Positions 1 through 6,874 of a stretch of DNA of 9,484 bases are shown here, piece after piece. Position numbers and translations under genes: made by a program. This DNA is from Gammaproteobacteria bacterium (GTDB lineage: Bacteria; Pseudomonadota; Gammaproteobacteria; Arenicellales; Poriferihabitantaceae): assembly GCA_024679435.1 (NCBI GenBank), contig JAIBDK010000064.1, positions 1-9,484 on the forward strand. Reading direction: 5' to 3'. The notes under the pieces were generated by a model. That model did no database searches. It had not been told where the DNA came from and worked only from the letters and a program-made list of their open reading frames with translations. The stretch's first letter is position 1. Every line of letters starts with the position of its first letter.

Positions 1-11
1 ACCGTTGATAC

Positions 12-26
12 GGGAATAATAATATT
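12..26 (+). promoter_or_regulatory. pcnB ribosome binding site and putative AUU start codon
   Basis: A GGGA core at 12-15 lies 8 nt upstream of an ATT codon at 24-26, which is a good Shine-Dalgarno spacing. The ATT is in frame with pcnB, and an in-frame TGA at 6-8 closes the frame just upstream. Reading from ATT gives a short hydrophobic and basic start, IFKLIRRFSEKSQL, that resembles the N-terminus of E. coli PcnB, whose gene is known to start at AUU. The TTG at 63, the first conventional alternative start in the frame, has no comparable purine-rich site before it. The choice of start is an inference from spacing and homology. Confidence 0.6.
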
Positions 27-1442
27 TTTAAACTAATTCGTAGATTCAGCGAAAAATCTCAATTGACTCCATTGAAATATTCTGCGGAAGATCTTGGGTT
101 TGACCCCTCGGAAGTTAGTATAAATGCCATGGAAGTGGTGGAAAAACTTCAGCAAAAGGGATACGAGGGCTATTTGGTAGGTGGCTGTGTGAGAGACATG
201 ATTCTCGGACTTCATCCCAAAGACTTTGATGTGACCACAAATGCAAGACCTGAACAGGTTAAGTCGCTGTTTGGTCGGTCCAGGATAATCGGCAGGAGAT
301 TCAAAATCGTCCACGTTACTTTTGGCAGAAGTCGGCGCACTGAAAGAGAAATTATTGAAGTAGCCACATATCGTGCAAAGGCATACCCGGATTTAGTGAC
401 AAATAAAAAAGGACGAAAAAAAGCCACAGTCTCAGATTCAGGCAGACTTCTAGATGACAATGTATACGGGACGCTGGATCAGGACGTTGAGCGAAGGGAT
501 TTCACCGTTAATGCACTTTACTATGATCCGGTAAATGATGTGGTTCTGGATTACTACGGCGGTGTTGAGCATCTCAAACGCAAAGAGTTGCATATTATTG
601 GTGATACGGCCACGCGGTTTTCTGAGGACCCGGTAAGAATGCTGCGAGCGGTGCGATTTAAGGCAAAGCTCAATCTTACAACCAGCAAAACTATGGATCG
701 GGAAATCCGCGATTGCGCATCGCATTTAGGCGATGTCCCAGCCGCAAGATTGTTTGATGAAGTAATAAAACTGTTTCACCATGGTGTGGCGCTGGATACC
801 TGGAAAGTTTTGTTTGCTACCCCTTTAGGAAAGCTGCTTTTTCCACTTTCCATTCGCGCGATATCTGGTGAAGGCGGACATCGTTTTGAGGAATTAATAG
901 TTCGTGCCTTAAAAAATACTGATTCCAGAATTAACAATGACTTGCCGGTAATGGCAGGGTATCTTTATGCTGTTTTGCTTTGGAAGCCTTTTGTTATAGA
1001 TGTTGAAAAAAAGGTTGAGCAGGGAATGCGCCGAAACGAAGCTATGTGGGCGGCATCCGAAGCAGTATTTAAGCAGCAAAATAAAACAATTTCTATTCCA
1101 TGGAGGGTTCGCAGTCCGGCAACAGAGATTTGGGATTTACAGCCTCGACTGGAGAAAAGAATTCCACGATCTATTGAAAAGTTGTTGGAAAACCGGAGAT
1201 TTAGGGCGGCTTATGATTTTCTCGAATTAAGGAGTCTGGTTGGCGAAGTTGATAGTGAGATTGTTGAGTGGTGGACAGAGATTCAAAAAGCAGACGTTGC
1301 GCAGCAAAAGAAAATGGTCGATGTGCTTCGTGGTCAGACGGGGGCCTCAAATTCGAGGTCGCGGTCGAGAAACCGAAATCGGAACCGGCGTCGAAATTCC
1401 AGCAAAAACACTTCTGGCAGTTCGAAGATTTCACAGTCTTAG
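24..1442 (+). CDS. pcnB: Poly(A) polymerase I (PcnB)
   Basis: PcnB adds 3' poly(A) tails to RNAs in the cytoplasm and so marks them for decay by the degradosome and exonucleases. Residues are numbered here from the ATT at 24 (472 aa); from TTG at 63 subtract 13 (459 aa). Visible motifs are the nucleotidyltransferase LVGGCVRD with catalytic aspartates in DFDVTT (D67, D69), IIGRRFKIVHV (the GRRF signature separating poly(A) polymerases from CCA-adding enzymes), RRDFTVNALYYD near 157-168 and EDPVRMLRAVRF near 201-212. The last 30 residues or so form an Arg/Asn/Ser-rich basic tail, expected to bind RNA. Length matches the roughly 465 aa of E. coli PcnB. The usual partner folK does not follow; yciO does, 17 bp downstream. 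Family assignment is certain from the motifs; the start codon is the only open point. Confidence 0.95.
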   Translation: MFKLIRRFSEKSQLTPLKYSAEDLGFDPSEVSINAMEVVEKLQQKGYEGYLVGGCVRDMILGLHPKDFDVTTNARPEQVKSLFGRSRIIGRRFKIVHVTFGRSRRTEREIIEVATYRAKAYPDLVTNKKGRKKATVSDSGRLLDDNVYGTLDQDVERRDFTVNALYYDPVNDVVLDYYGGVEHLKRKELHIIGDTATRFSEDPVRMLRAVRFKAKLNLTTSKTMDREIRDCASHLGDVPAARLFDEVIKLFHHGVALDTWKVLFATPLGKLLFPLSIRAISGEGGHRFEELIVRALKNTDSRINNDLPVMAGYLYAVLLWKPFVIDVEKKVEQGMRRNEAMWAASEAVFKQQNKTISIPWRVRSPATEIWDLQPRLEKRIPRSIEKLLENRRFRAAYDFLELRSLVGEVDSEIVEWWTEIQKADVAQQKKMVDVLRGQTGASNSRSRSRNRNRNRRRNSSKNTSGSSKISQS

Positions 1443-1459
1443 GAGATTGGACACCGACT

Positions 1460-2080
1460 ATGGCTCAGTTTTTCACAGTCCATCCGGAAAACCCCCAGAG
1501 ACGACTCATCAACCAGGCAGTAGAAATAGTTCGGAAGGGTGGTGTGGTCGCCTATCCTACGGATTCGAGCTATGCACTAGGTTGTGCAATGGGTAATAAA
1601 GAGGCTATGAATCGGATTAGAAGAATTCGTCAGGTGGGAGACGCCCATAACTTCACACTGATGTGCAAGGATTTATCGGAGATCAGTATTTATGCGAAAA
1701 TCGATAACGATATTTACCGACTTTTAAAACGCTTTACTCCCGGTCCCTATACATTTATTCTCGCGGCCACCCGGGAGGTTCCCCGCCGCTTGCAAAATCC
1801 AAAAAGGCGAACAATCGGCATTCGAGTGCCGGACTTTCCATTTGTGTCAATGTTGCTCGATGGGCTGAAAGAACCTTTGATGAGTTCGACGCTGATTATG
1901 CCCGGAGATGATCTGCCTCTGAATGATGCCGAGGAAATTCGTGAAACGCTAGAACACGATGTGGATCTTGTGGTTGACGGGGGCGCTTGTGATATTCAGC
2001 CGACATCGGTAATCGAAATGGCTGATGGCTTACCCAGAGTTTTACGATGTGGTAAGGGTGATACAACTGCTTTTGAATGA
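1460..2080 (+). CDS. yciO: YciO, TsaC/Sua5-family YrdC-domain protein
   Basis: This is a single YrdC-domain protein of 206 aa, exactly the length of E. coli YciO and similar along its whole length (MAQFFTVHPENPQ at the start, YPTDSSYALGC near 32-42, HNFTLMC near 63-69, RRTIGIRVP near 116-124, SSTLIMPG near 142-149). It is a paralogue of TsaC/Sua5, which make threonylcarbamoyl-AMP for tRNA t6A, but YciO is not regarded as a full replacement and its physiological role is unsettled. The ATG at 1460 is chosen because the homology begins there; the frame is open further upstream but that part only shadows pcnB. AGGAG at 1441-1445 overlaps the pcnB stop codon and sits 14 nt from the ATG, a rather long spacing, which suggests co-expression with pcnB. 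Confidence 0.94.
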   Translation: MAQFFTVHPENPQRRLINQAVEIVRKGGVVAYPTDSSYALGCAMGNKEAMNRIRRIRQVGDAHNFTLMCKDLSEISIYAKIDNDIYRLLKRFTPGPYTFILAATREVPRRLQNPKRRTIGIRVPDFPFVSMLLDGLKEPLMSSTLIMPGDDLPLNDAEEIRETLEHDVDLVVDGGACDIQPTSVIEMADGLPRVLRCGKGDTTAFE

Positions 2081-2102
2081 CTTGTTATTAAAGCGCAAAT
2101 AA

Positions 2103-3335
2103 ATGGCTGCAAACTCTATGACTGAAAATAAAAACGAAAATAATCGTGTCCTGTCAGGGATGCGACCTACGGGTCGCCTCCATCTGGGGCATTATCATGG
2201 TGTGCTGAAAAATTGGGTGCGCATGCAGTCAGACTATGAATGTTTCTTTTTTGTGGCGGACTGGCACGCGTTAACAACACACTACGATGCGCCACACACC
2301 ATGAACGAGCACGTCTGGGATATGGTCGTTGACTGGTTAGCCGCAGGTGTCGATCCCGAAAAAGCCACCATGTTCATTCAGTCTCGGGTTCCCGAACATG
2401 CAGAGCTTCATTTACTGTTGTCCATGGTAACACCGTTGGGTTGGCTTGAGCGGGTTCCAAGCTTTAAAGATCAGCAGCAGAAACTTAAGGATAAAGACCT
2501 GACTACCTATGGTTTTTTGGGTTACCCCTTGCTTCAGTCAGCAGATATTTTGATGTACAGGGCAGGCCATGTGCCTGTCGGTGAAGATCAGGTTCCCCAT
2601 GTTGAACTGACTCGGGAAGTTGCTCGCAGATTCAATTACTTTTTTGGGAGGGGGCCTGATTTTGAAGAGCAGGTTGCGGGTGCGATCACTCAGATGGGTA
2701 AAAAAGCGGCTAAAAGTTTTAAAAGGTTGAAACAGGCTTTCAACGAGCAGGGTTGCCGCGAAGCCCATGCCGAAGCATGTGAACTAGTGATTCGGCAGCA
2801 GAATATCAACCAGCAACAAAAAGATCAGCTCCTGGGTTATCTTGAAGGCCGGGGGCGGGCAATATTGCCGGAGCCTGCTGCTCTGTTGACCGAAGCGGCA
2901 AAAACCCCTGGGCTAGATGGTCAAAAAATGTCGAAATCTTATGGTAATACGATTGCCCTGCGGGATGACCCTAAACGGGTGGGGCAGGCTATCCGGGTAA
3001 TGCCTACGGATCCCGCCAGAGTTAGATTGACAGATCCGGGCAATCCGGAGAAGTGTCCGGTTTGGCAATTGCACAAAGTTTATAGCGATAAGGATACTCG
3101 ACACTGGGTTCAAAATGGCTGCAAGACTGCTGAGTTTGGATGCCTTGAATGCAAAAAACCGCTGATAGATAAAATTCTGCAAGAGCAGGAGGAAATAGCT
3201 GAAAGGGCAAAGCCCTATGAAGACAATCCTGCTATGCTTAGAGAAGTAATTGAGCAGGGTAATGAAAGAGCGGGTACTGTTGCCCGGGAAACCATGGAAA
3301 TAGTGCGCGATGCTGTAGGAACAATCTATCGTTAA
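2103..3335 (+). CDS. trpS: Tryptophanyl-tRNA synthetase, long form with four-Cys motif
   Basis: TrpRS is the class Ic synthetase that charges tRNA-Trp with tryptophan. The HIGH-type motif is HLGH at residues 27-30 (after SGMRPTGRL) and KMSKS is at 275-279; GEDQ and GYPLLQSADILMY are typical Rossmann-core segments. At 410 aa it is longer than the E. coli enzyme (334 aa), with an extra charged helical-looking segment at about 190-265 before the KMSKS loop. The C-terminal half carries C318, C340, C347 and C350, spaced C-X21-C-X6-C-X2-C, closely matching the [4Fe-4S] motif known in Thermotoga maritima TrpRS. Two in-frame starts exist, ATG at 2103 and ATG at 2118, and neither has a clear Shine-Dalgarno site; the first is reported. 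It lies 22 bp after yciO. Another trpS elsewhere in the genome is possible. Confidence 0.94.
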   Translation: MAANSMTENKNENNRVLSGMRPTGRLHLGHYHGVLKNWVRMQSDYECFFFVADWHALTTHYDAPHTMNEHVWDMVVDWLAAGVDPEKATMFIQSRVPEHAELHLLLSMVTPLGWLERVPSFKDQQQKLKDKDLTTYGFLGYPLLQSADILMYRAGHVPVGEDQVPHVELTREVARRFNYFFGRGPDFEEQVAGAITQMGKKAAKSFKRLKQAFNEQGCREAHAEACELVIRQQNINQQQKDQLLGYLEGRGRAILPEPAALLTEAAKTPGLDGQKMSKSYGNTIALRDDPKRVGQAIRVMPTDPARVRLTDPGNPEKCPVWQLHKVYSDKDTRHWVQNGCKTAEFGCLECKKPLIDKILQEQEEIAERAKPYEDNPAMLREVIEQGNERAGTVARETMEIVRDAVGTIYR

Positions 3336-3423
3336 CGAGTAAATTTTGATTAAACACGAGCGAATAACGTTTAGAATCAAACGATCGTTCATGTTTTAAA
3401 CAGAGTCTCTCTGACTACCAGTT
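3336..3423 (+). promoter_or_regulatory. Possible internal promoter region between trpS and scpA
   Basis: This 88-bp gap is the largest within the plus-strand gene run and is AT-rich. It contains TAGAAT at 3372-3377, one mismatch from a sigma70 -10 hexamer, and TTGATT at 3346-3351, but these two are 20 bp apart, too far for a standard promoter. A perfect 10-bp palindrome, AACGATCGTT, lies at 3380-3389, just downstream of the -10-like box. An internal promoter for scpAB-rluB is possible but not established. There is no terminator-like hairpin here. Confidence 0.25.
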
Positions 3424-4320
3424 ATGACAAAATTTAAAAATACACCTTCTGATCAGTCTCCGTCTGAGAAAAGTCATGAAAAAAATCTGGCTGGAGAGCA
3501 ATCCGCCGAGGATCAGGCAGCTTTAGCAGAATCGGTTGAAGAACCCGCCGACGGAAAGGTTCTGGTTAATGGCGAAGAGCTGGAAAAGTGGCCGGATGAC
3601 TTGTTTATCCCTCCCGATGCACTGGAGGTATTTCTGGAAACTTTTCAGGGCCCTCTTGATTTATTGCTGTATCTGATTCGTCGTCAAAACCTCGATATTC
3701 TGAACATTCCTGTCGCTAAAATCACCAGGCAATATATGGATTATGTTGAGATGATGAGGAAGATCCGTCTCGATTTGGCCGCAGAGTATCTGGTTATGGC
3801 TGCAATGCTTGCCGAAATCAAATCTCGGATGCTTTTGCCGCGTCCTGCTGTCACTGATGAGGAAGAGGGAGAGGATCCACGCGCTGCACTGGTGCGAAGA
3901 TTACAGGAATATGAACGTTTTAACCGGGCCGGCCAGGAAATAGAGTCGTTGCCCCGTATTGATCGAGAATTATACCTCGTTTCTGCAGACTTTGAAGACC
4001 CAGAACCGGTGACAGTCGAATCCCGGGCGTCACTTAACGATTTAGTGGTGGCTTTTAGGAACGTAATAGAACGATCTGATTTGAATCAGAATTTTCATAT
4101 TGGCGCGGATGGTTTAACGATACGGGAAAAAATGACGTCCATATTAGATCGTATCAGAACGAAGCGATTTCTGAATTTTGAAGAATTATTTAACCCGGAA
4201 GAAGGCAGATTGGGTTTAGTCGTGTGTTTCATGGCGATTTTAGAACTTGTTCGCGATGATACGCTGGTTATCGTTCAGAATGAGCCGTTTTCACCAATCC
4301 ATCTGAAAAGTGTAGATTGA
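3424..4320 (+). CDS. scpA: Segregation and condensation protein A (kleisin ScpA)
   Basis: ScpA is the kleisin that bridges the Smc heads and, with ScpB, forms the bacterial Smc-ScpAB condensin that compacts and segregates chromosomes. The N-terminal kleisin helices begin with FQGPLDLLLYLIRRQNLDI (residues 74-92), followed by DLAAEYLVMAAMLAEIKSRM (117-136). The C-terminal winged-helix region runs from about 232 to 298 and includes FEELFNP and LVVCFMAILELVR. At 298 aa it is longer than the 230-280 usual for the family, because the first 65 or so residues are an acidic, Ser/Glu-rich, probably disordered extension. No strong Shine-Dalgarno site precedes the ATG at 3424, so a start further inside the extension cannot be excluded. 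scpB follows after 75 bp, as expected. Confidence 0.94.
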   Translation: MTKFKNTPSDQSPSEKSHEKNLAGEQSAEDQAALAESVEEPADGKVLVNGEELEKWPDDLFIPPDALEVFLETFQGPLDLLLYLIRRQNLDILNIPVAKITRQYMDYVEMMRKIRLDLAAEYLVMAAMLAEIKSRMLLPRPAVTDEEEGEDPRAALVRRLQEYERFNRAGQEIESLPRIDRELYLVSADFEDPEPVTVESRASLNDLVVAFRNVIERSDLNQNFHIGADGLTIREKMTSILDRIRTKRFLNFEELFNPEEGRLGLVVCFMAILELVRDDTLVIVQNEPFSPIHLKSVD

Positions 4321-4395
4321 AAAACGGATAATCACAATTTAACCGGGTCCTTCAGGATATTTAATCCGACCGGATCTTGAATAAGTTATAAGAGC

Positions 4396-5214
4396 ATGAG
4401 CAACGAGTTAAAAAATATTATCGAAGCATTATTGCTGGTTTCAGATGTGCCAGTAGGTGTGTCTAAAATTCAGGGGTTGTTTGATAATGATAGCGCACCC
4501 CAAGCGATCGAAATAAAGGAAGCGATTGAGGAGTTAAACAAGGATTGTGAGTTACGAAGCATCGAAGTTAAAAAAATAGGTAGCGGATACAGGTTGCAGA
4601 CCAAACCACATTACGCTGAGTGGATTCGTAAAATGCAGGCAGGCCGTCCACCGAGGCTTTCCCGGGCTCAGCTTGAAACTCTGGCGATCATCGCTTATCG
4701 CCAACCGGTTACCCGAGGCGATATTGAAGAAATTCGGGGTGTCGCTGTCAGTAGCGAAATTATGCAGAGGTTGATGGAGAGAGAATGGATCAAACAGGTT
4801 GGTGTGCGAGACGTGCCCGGTCGACCTGCATTGTTTGGGACGACGCCTGAATTTTTATCCTATTTCAGCCTGGAATCTCTGGGACAGCTGCCGCCGCTAA
4901 TGGACCAACGAGACTTCGGTGATATAGCAAGAGACATGGATATTCAGTTGCCTCCTGAGGTGCTTTCAGTCCTTCATGATGACGGACCTGAAACACAGTC
5001 CGACCTGTTTGTAGAAAAAGATGAGGAGGGTAAACTTCCGGAGTCTGAAGAAGCCGGATTCGACACTTCTGATGAGGTAGTCATTAACGAGATAGACAGT
5101 GAATTAAATAATGACGTGATTTCGGGTTCGAATGTCGATTTTACAGATTCAGATGCAGTTGATCAGGAAGAAGATATAACAATGTTGAAAACGGATGCCG
5201 AAAAAACCGGATAA
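4396..5214 (+). CDS. scpB: Segregation and condensation protein B (ScpB)
   Basis: ScpB is the dimeric winged-helix partner of ScpA in the Smc-ScpAB condensin. The two winged-helix domains occupy roughly residues 1-75 (LKNIIEALLLVSDVPV at the start) and 85-165, with the diagnostic segments LSRAQLETLAIIAYRQPVTR (88-107) and GRPALFGTT (142-150). After about residue 170 comes a long tail rich in Asp and Glu, likely disordered, which makes the protein 272 aa where cores are nearer 170-200. The start fits the family N-terminus; only a weak AGAG precedes it. Its last 20 bp overlap rluB, in another frame, which suggests coupled translation. Confidence 0.94.
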   Translation: MSNELKNIIEALLLVSDVPVGVSKIQGLFDNDSAPQAIEIKEAIEELNKDCELRSIEVKKIGSGYRLQTKPHYAEWIRKMQAGRPPRLSRAQLETLAIIAYRQPVTRGDIEEIRGVAVSSEIMQRLMEREWIKQVGVRDVPGRPALFGTTPEFLSYFSLESLGQLPPLMDQRDFGDIARDMDIQLPPEVLSVLHDDGPETQSDLFVEKDEEGKLPESEEAGFDTSDEVVINEIDSELNNDVISGSNVDFTDSDAVDQEEDITMLKTDAEKTG

Positions 5215-6013
5215 TGAGCGGTTACAAAAGCACCTCGCTGGGCTTGGGGTTGGATCGCGAAGAAAGATTGAGAATCTAATTCGCGAGGGTAAGGTGACCG
5301 TAAATGGAAAGGTTGCGGCGCTAGGCGACAAGGCTATTCCCGGAAGTCGGATCAATGTAGACGGCCGTCCGGTTAAAATTACACCGGAAAACGAGCGCTC
5401 TTCAAAACCCAGGCAACGAGTAATTCTTTATAATAAACCCGAAGGAGAAATCTGTACCCGTTCTGACCCAAAAGGTCGCCCGACCGTGTTTAAAAACCTG
5501 CCGCATCTCAAGGGAGAGAGGTGGGTCGCAGTAGGGCGTCTCGATATCAATACGCGGGGATTGTTATTATTTACCAATGACGGCAATCTTGCCAATCATC
5601 TTATGCATCCTTCTCTGGGGATTGAGCGAGAGTATCTTTGCAGGGTCTTTGGGGAAGTTACCAAGCAATCGATTGAACGTTTAACCGCTGGAATTGAAAT
5701 TGATGATAGAAAACTTAAGTTCTATAAAATAAGAAGACAAAGCGGAGAAGGGAAGAATACCTGGTTTTCGGTAACTGTCATGGAGGGCCGATATCGTGAA
5801 GTTCGTCGTCTCTGGGAGGCGGTGGGTTGTCAGCTGAGTCGTTTAAATAGGGTGGGTTACGGCAAAATACTTTTGCCCCGGGGAGTTAAGCTGGGAGGTT
5901 GGGTTGAGCTGGAAACCGATCAGATAGAAAAGTTGGCGCGCAATCGGGAAACCGATAAACCTGTGGCACCTAAGCCGGTGAGAAGGAGAAGTCAGCAACG
6001 TCGGAGTCGATGA
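5195..6013 (+). CDS. rluB: 23S rRNA pseudouridine synthase RluB (RsuA/RluB/E/F family)
   Basis: RluB converts one uridine of 23S rRNA helix 89-93 area (U2605 in E. coli) to pseudouridine in the large ribosomal subunit. An N-terminal S4 RNA-binding domain (about residues 5-60, with RLQKHLAGLGVGSRRKIENL) is followed by the RsuA-type catalytic domain; GRLDINTRGLLLFTNDG at 114-130 holds the catalytic aspartate D117, and MEGRYREVRRLWEAVG at 196-211 is another family block. The C-terminus is a short Arg/Lys-rich tail. The ATG at 5195 is the only possible start: an in-frame TGA is at 5186-5188 and the S4 domain begins at once. RluB rather than RluE/F is inferred from the S4 domain and the position after scpB. 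It overlaps scpB by 20 bp and the next gene by ATGA. Confidence 0.93.
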   Translation: MPKKPDNERLQKHLAGLGVGSRRKIENLIREGKVTVNGKVAALGDKAIPGSRINVDGRPVKITPENERSSKPRQRVILYNKPEGEICTRSDPKGRPTVFKNLPHLKGERWVAVGRLDINTRGLLLFTNDGNLANHLMHPSLGIEREYLCRVFGEVTKQSIERLTAGIEIDDRKLKFYKIRRQSGEGKNTWFSVTVMEGRYREVRRLWEAVGCQLSRLNRVGYGKILLPRGVKLGGWVELETDQIEKLARNRETDKPVAPKPVRRRSQQRRSR

Positions 6014-6783
6014 AGATTTCAGTGATTACAGCGGTACTGAATGGCGCGCGAACTTTAGAAAATACGATTGAATCAATCGATCGGCAAACCCATAAAGATA
6101 TCGAGCATATCGTTGTCGATGGAGGTTCAACAGACGGGACAGCGGAAATTATTGAACGTCACAGTGATAAAATTACCTGTTTTATTCCGGGTCCGGATCA
6201 TGGTATCTATGATGGAATGAACAAAGGTATCGAGCGCGCTACCGGCGACGTTATTGGTTTTCTAAATTCCGATGACTACTATTCCGACAATAGTGTTACG
6301 AGCCAAATTAATCAGATTTTTGAAGACCAGACAGTAGAGGCCTGTTATGCCGATTTGCTGTATGTAGATGGGCAGAATACGGATAAAGTCATACGGTATT
6401 TTCAATCTGGGGAATATCATTCTGGGCTCTTCGAACGGGGCTGGATTCCGGCTCACCCCACATTTTATGCCCGCAAAGAAATTTATGATAAGTATGGGGT
6501 GTTTGACTCTTCTCTGAAATTTCAGGCTGATCTTGAGCACACTGCCAGAGTGATGGCCGTCCACGAAGTTAAGACCCGATACGTTTCTGAAGTATGGGTT
6601 TGTATGCGAATGGGAGGTGCCACAAACAGGAGTATCAGTAATATCTTAGAAGGCAATCTCGAATCATACAGGGCATTTAAAAAACTTGGCCTCAAGGTAT
6701 CGCCAGTGTATTTCGTCACCAAGTTTATGATGCGGATTCCGCAGTTCTTTAAATACCCGAGCCAAAATCTTCAAAGTCGGTGA
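6010..6783 (+). CDS. Family 2 glycosyltransferase (GT-A fold)
   Basis: This 257-aa protein has the GT-A layout of family 2 glycosyltransferases, inverting enzymes that move a sugar from a nucleotide donor. MKISVITAVLNGARTLENTI at the start is the first Rossmann strand and helix; VVDGGSTDGT (35-44) is the nucleotide-binding DGxSxDGT block; FLNSDDYY (84-91) is the DxD-type metal site written as SDD; the segment around 146-177 (WIPAHPTFYAR, then FQADLEHTARV) is the acceptor/catalytic region. No signal peptide or clear membrane helix is seen, so it should act on the cytoplasmic face. It resembles enzymes of surface polysaccharide or LPS assembly, but donor and acceptor cannot be read from sequence. 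The start ATG overlaps the rluB stop as ATGA, implying translational coupling. No other polysaccharide gene is present in the window. Confidence 0.88.
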   Translation: MKISVITAVLNGARTLENTIESIDRQTHKDIEHIVVDGGSTDGTAEIIERHSDKITCFIPGPDHGIYDGMNKGIERATGDVIGFLNSDDYYSDNSVTSQINQIFEDQTVEACYADLLYVDGQNTDKVIRYFQSGEYHSGLFERGWIPAHPTFYARKEIYDKYGVFDSSLKFQADLEHTARVMAVHEVKTRYVSEVWVCMRMGGATNRSISNILEGNLESYRAFKKLGLKVSPVYFVTKFMMRIPQFFKYPSQNLQSR

Positions 6784-6834
6784 TTTAAACCAGCTTAAAA
6801 TAACGCTGTGTGAAATCGACATTCAAAGGTCTTG

Positions 6835-6874
6835 CCAATTCTTGAACGGTATTACCAATTCTTGAAAGGTATTA
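6835..6874. repeat. Two-copy 20-bp tandem repeat at the convergent gene junction
   Basis: The unit CCAATTCTTGAACGGTATTA occurs at 6835-6854 and again directly at 6855-6874 with one change (C6847 to A6867). The half-unit before it (6822-6833, TTCAAAGGTCTT) resembles the 3' half of the unit, so a third decayed copy may exist. The second copy ends in TTA at 6872-6874, which is the stop codon of the minus-strand SDR gene. Confidence 0.85.

Noticed and set aside
63..65. TTG as the pcnB start codon
   Set aside because: It is usable in principle, but lacks a Shine-Dalgarno site and would drop the conserved-looking hydrophobic/basic N-terminal peptide encoded from position 24. Kept only as an alternative.
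1268..1459. N-terminal extension of YciO into the pcnB 3' end
   Set aside because: The homology to YciO starts exactly at ATG 1460 and gives the family length of 206 aa; the upstream open frame is a shadow of pcnB.
4363..4375. GGAT/ATCC hairpin between scpA and scpB
   Set aside because: Four base pairs with a 5-nt loop, no T-run; consistent with chance.
5214..5279. Small ORF starting at the TAATG of the scpB stop
   Set aside because: It ends after 21 codons, shares no frame with rluB and lies inside the S4 domain coding region, so it is very unlikely to be a gene.
6791..6808. CAGC...GCTG hairpin as terminator for the glycosyltransferase gene
   Set aside because: Only a 4-bp stem with a 10-nt loop and no T-run.
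6835..6874. CRISPR-like reading of the 20-bp repeats
   Set aside because: Copies are directly adjacent with no spacers, there are only two, and no cas gene is nearby.
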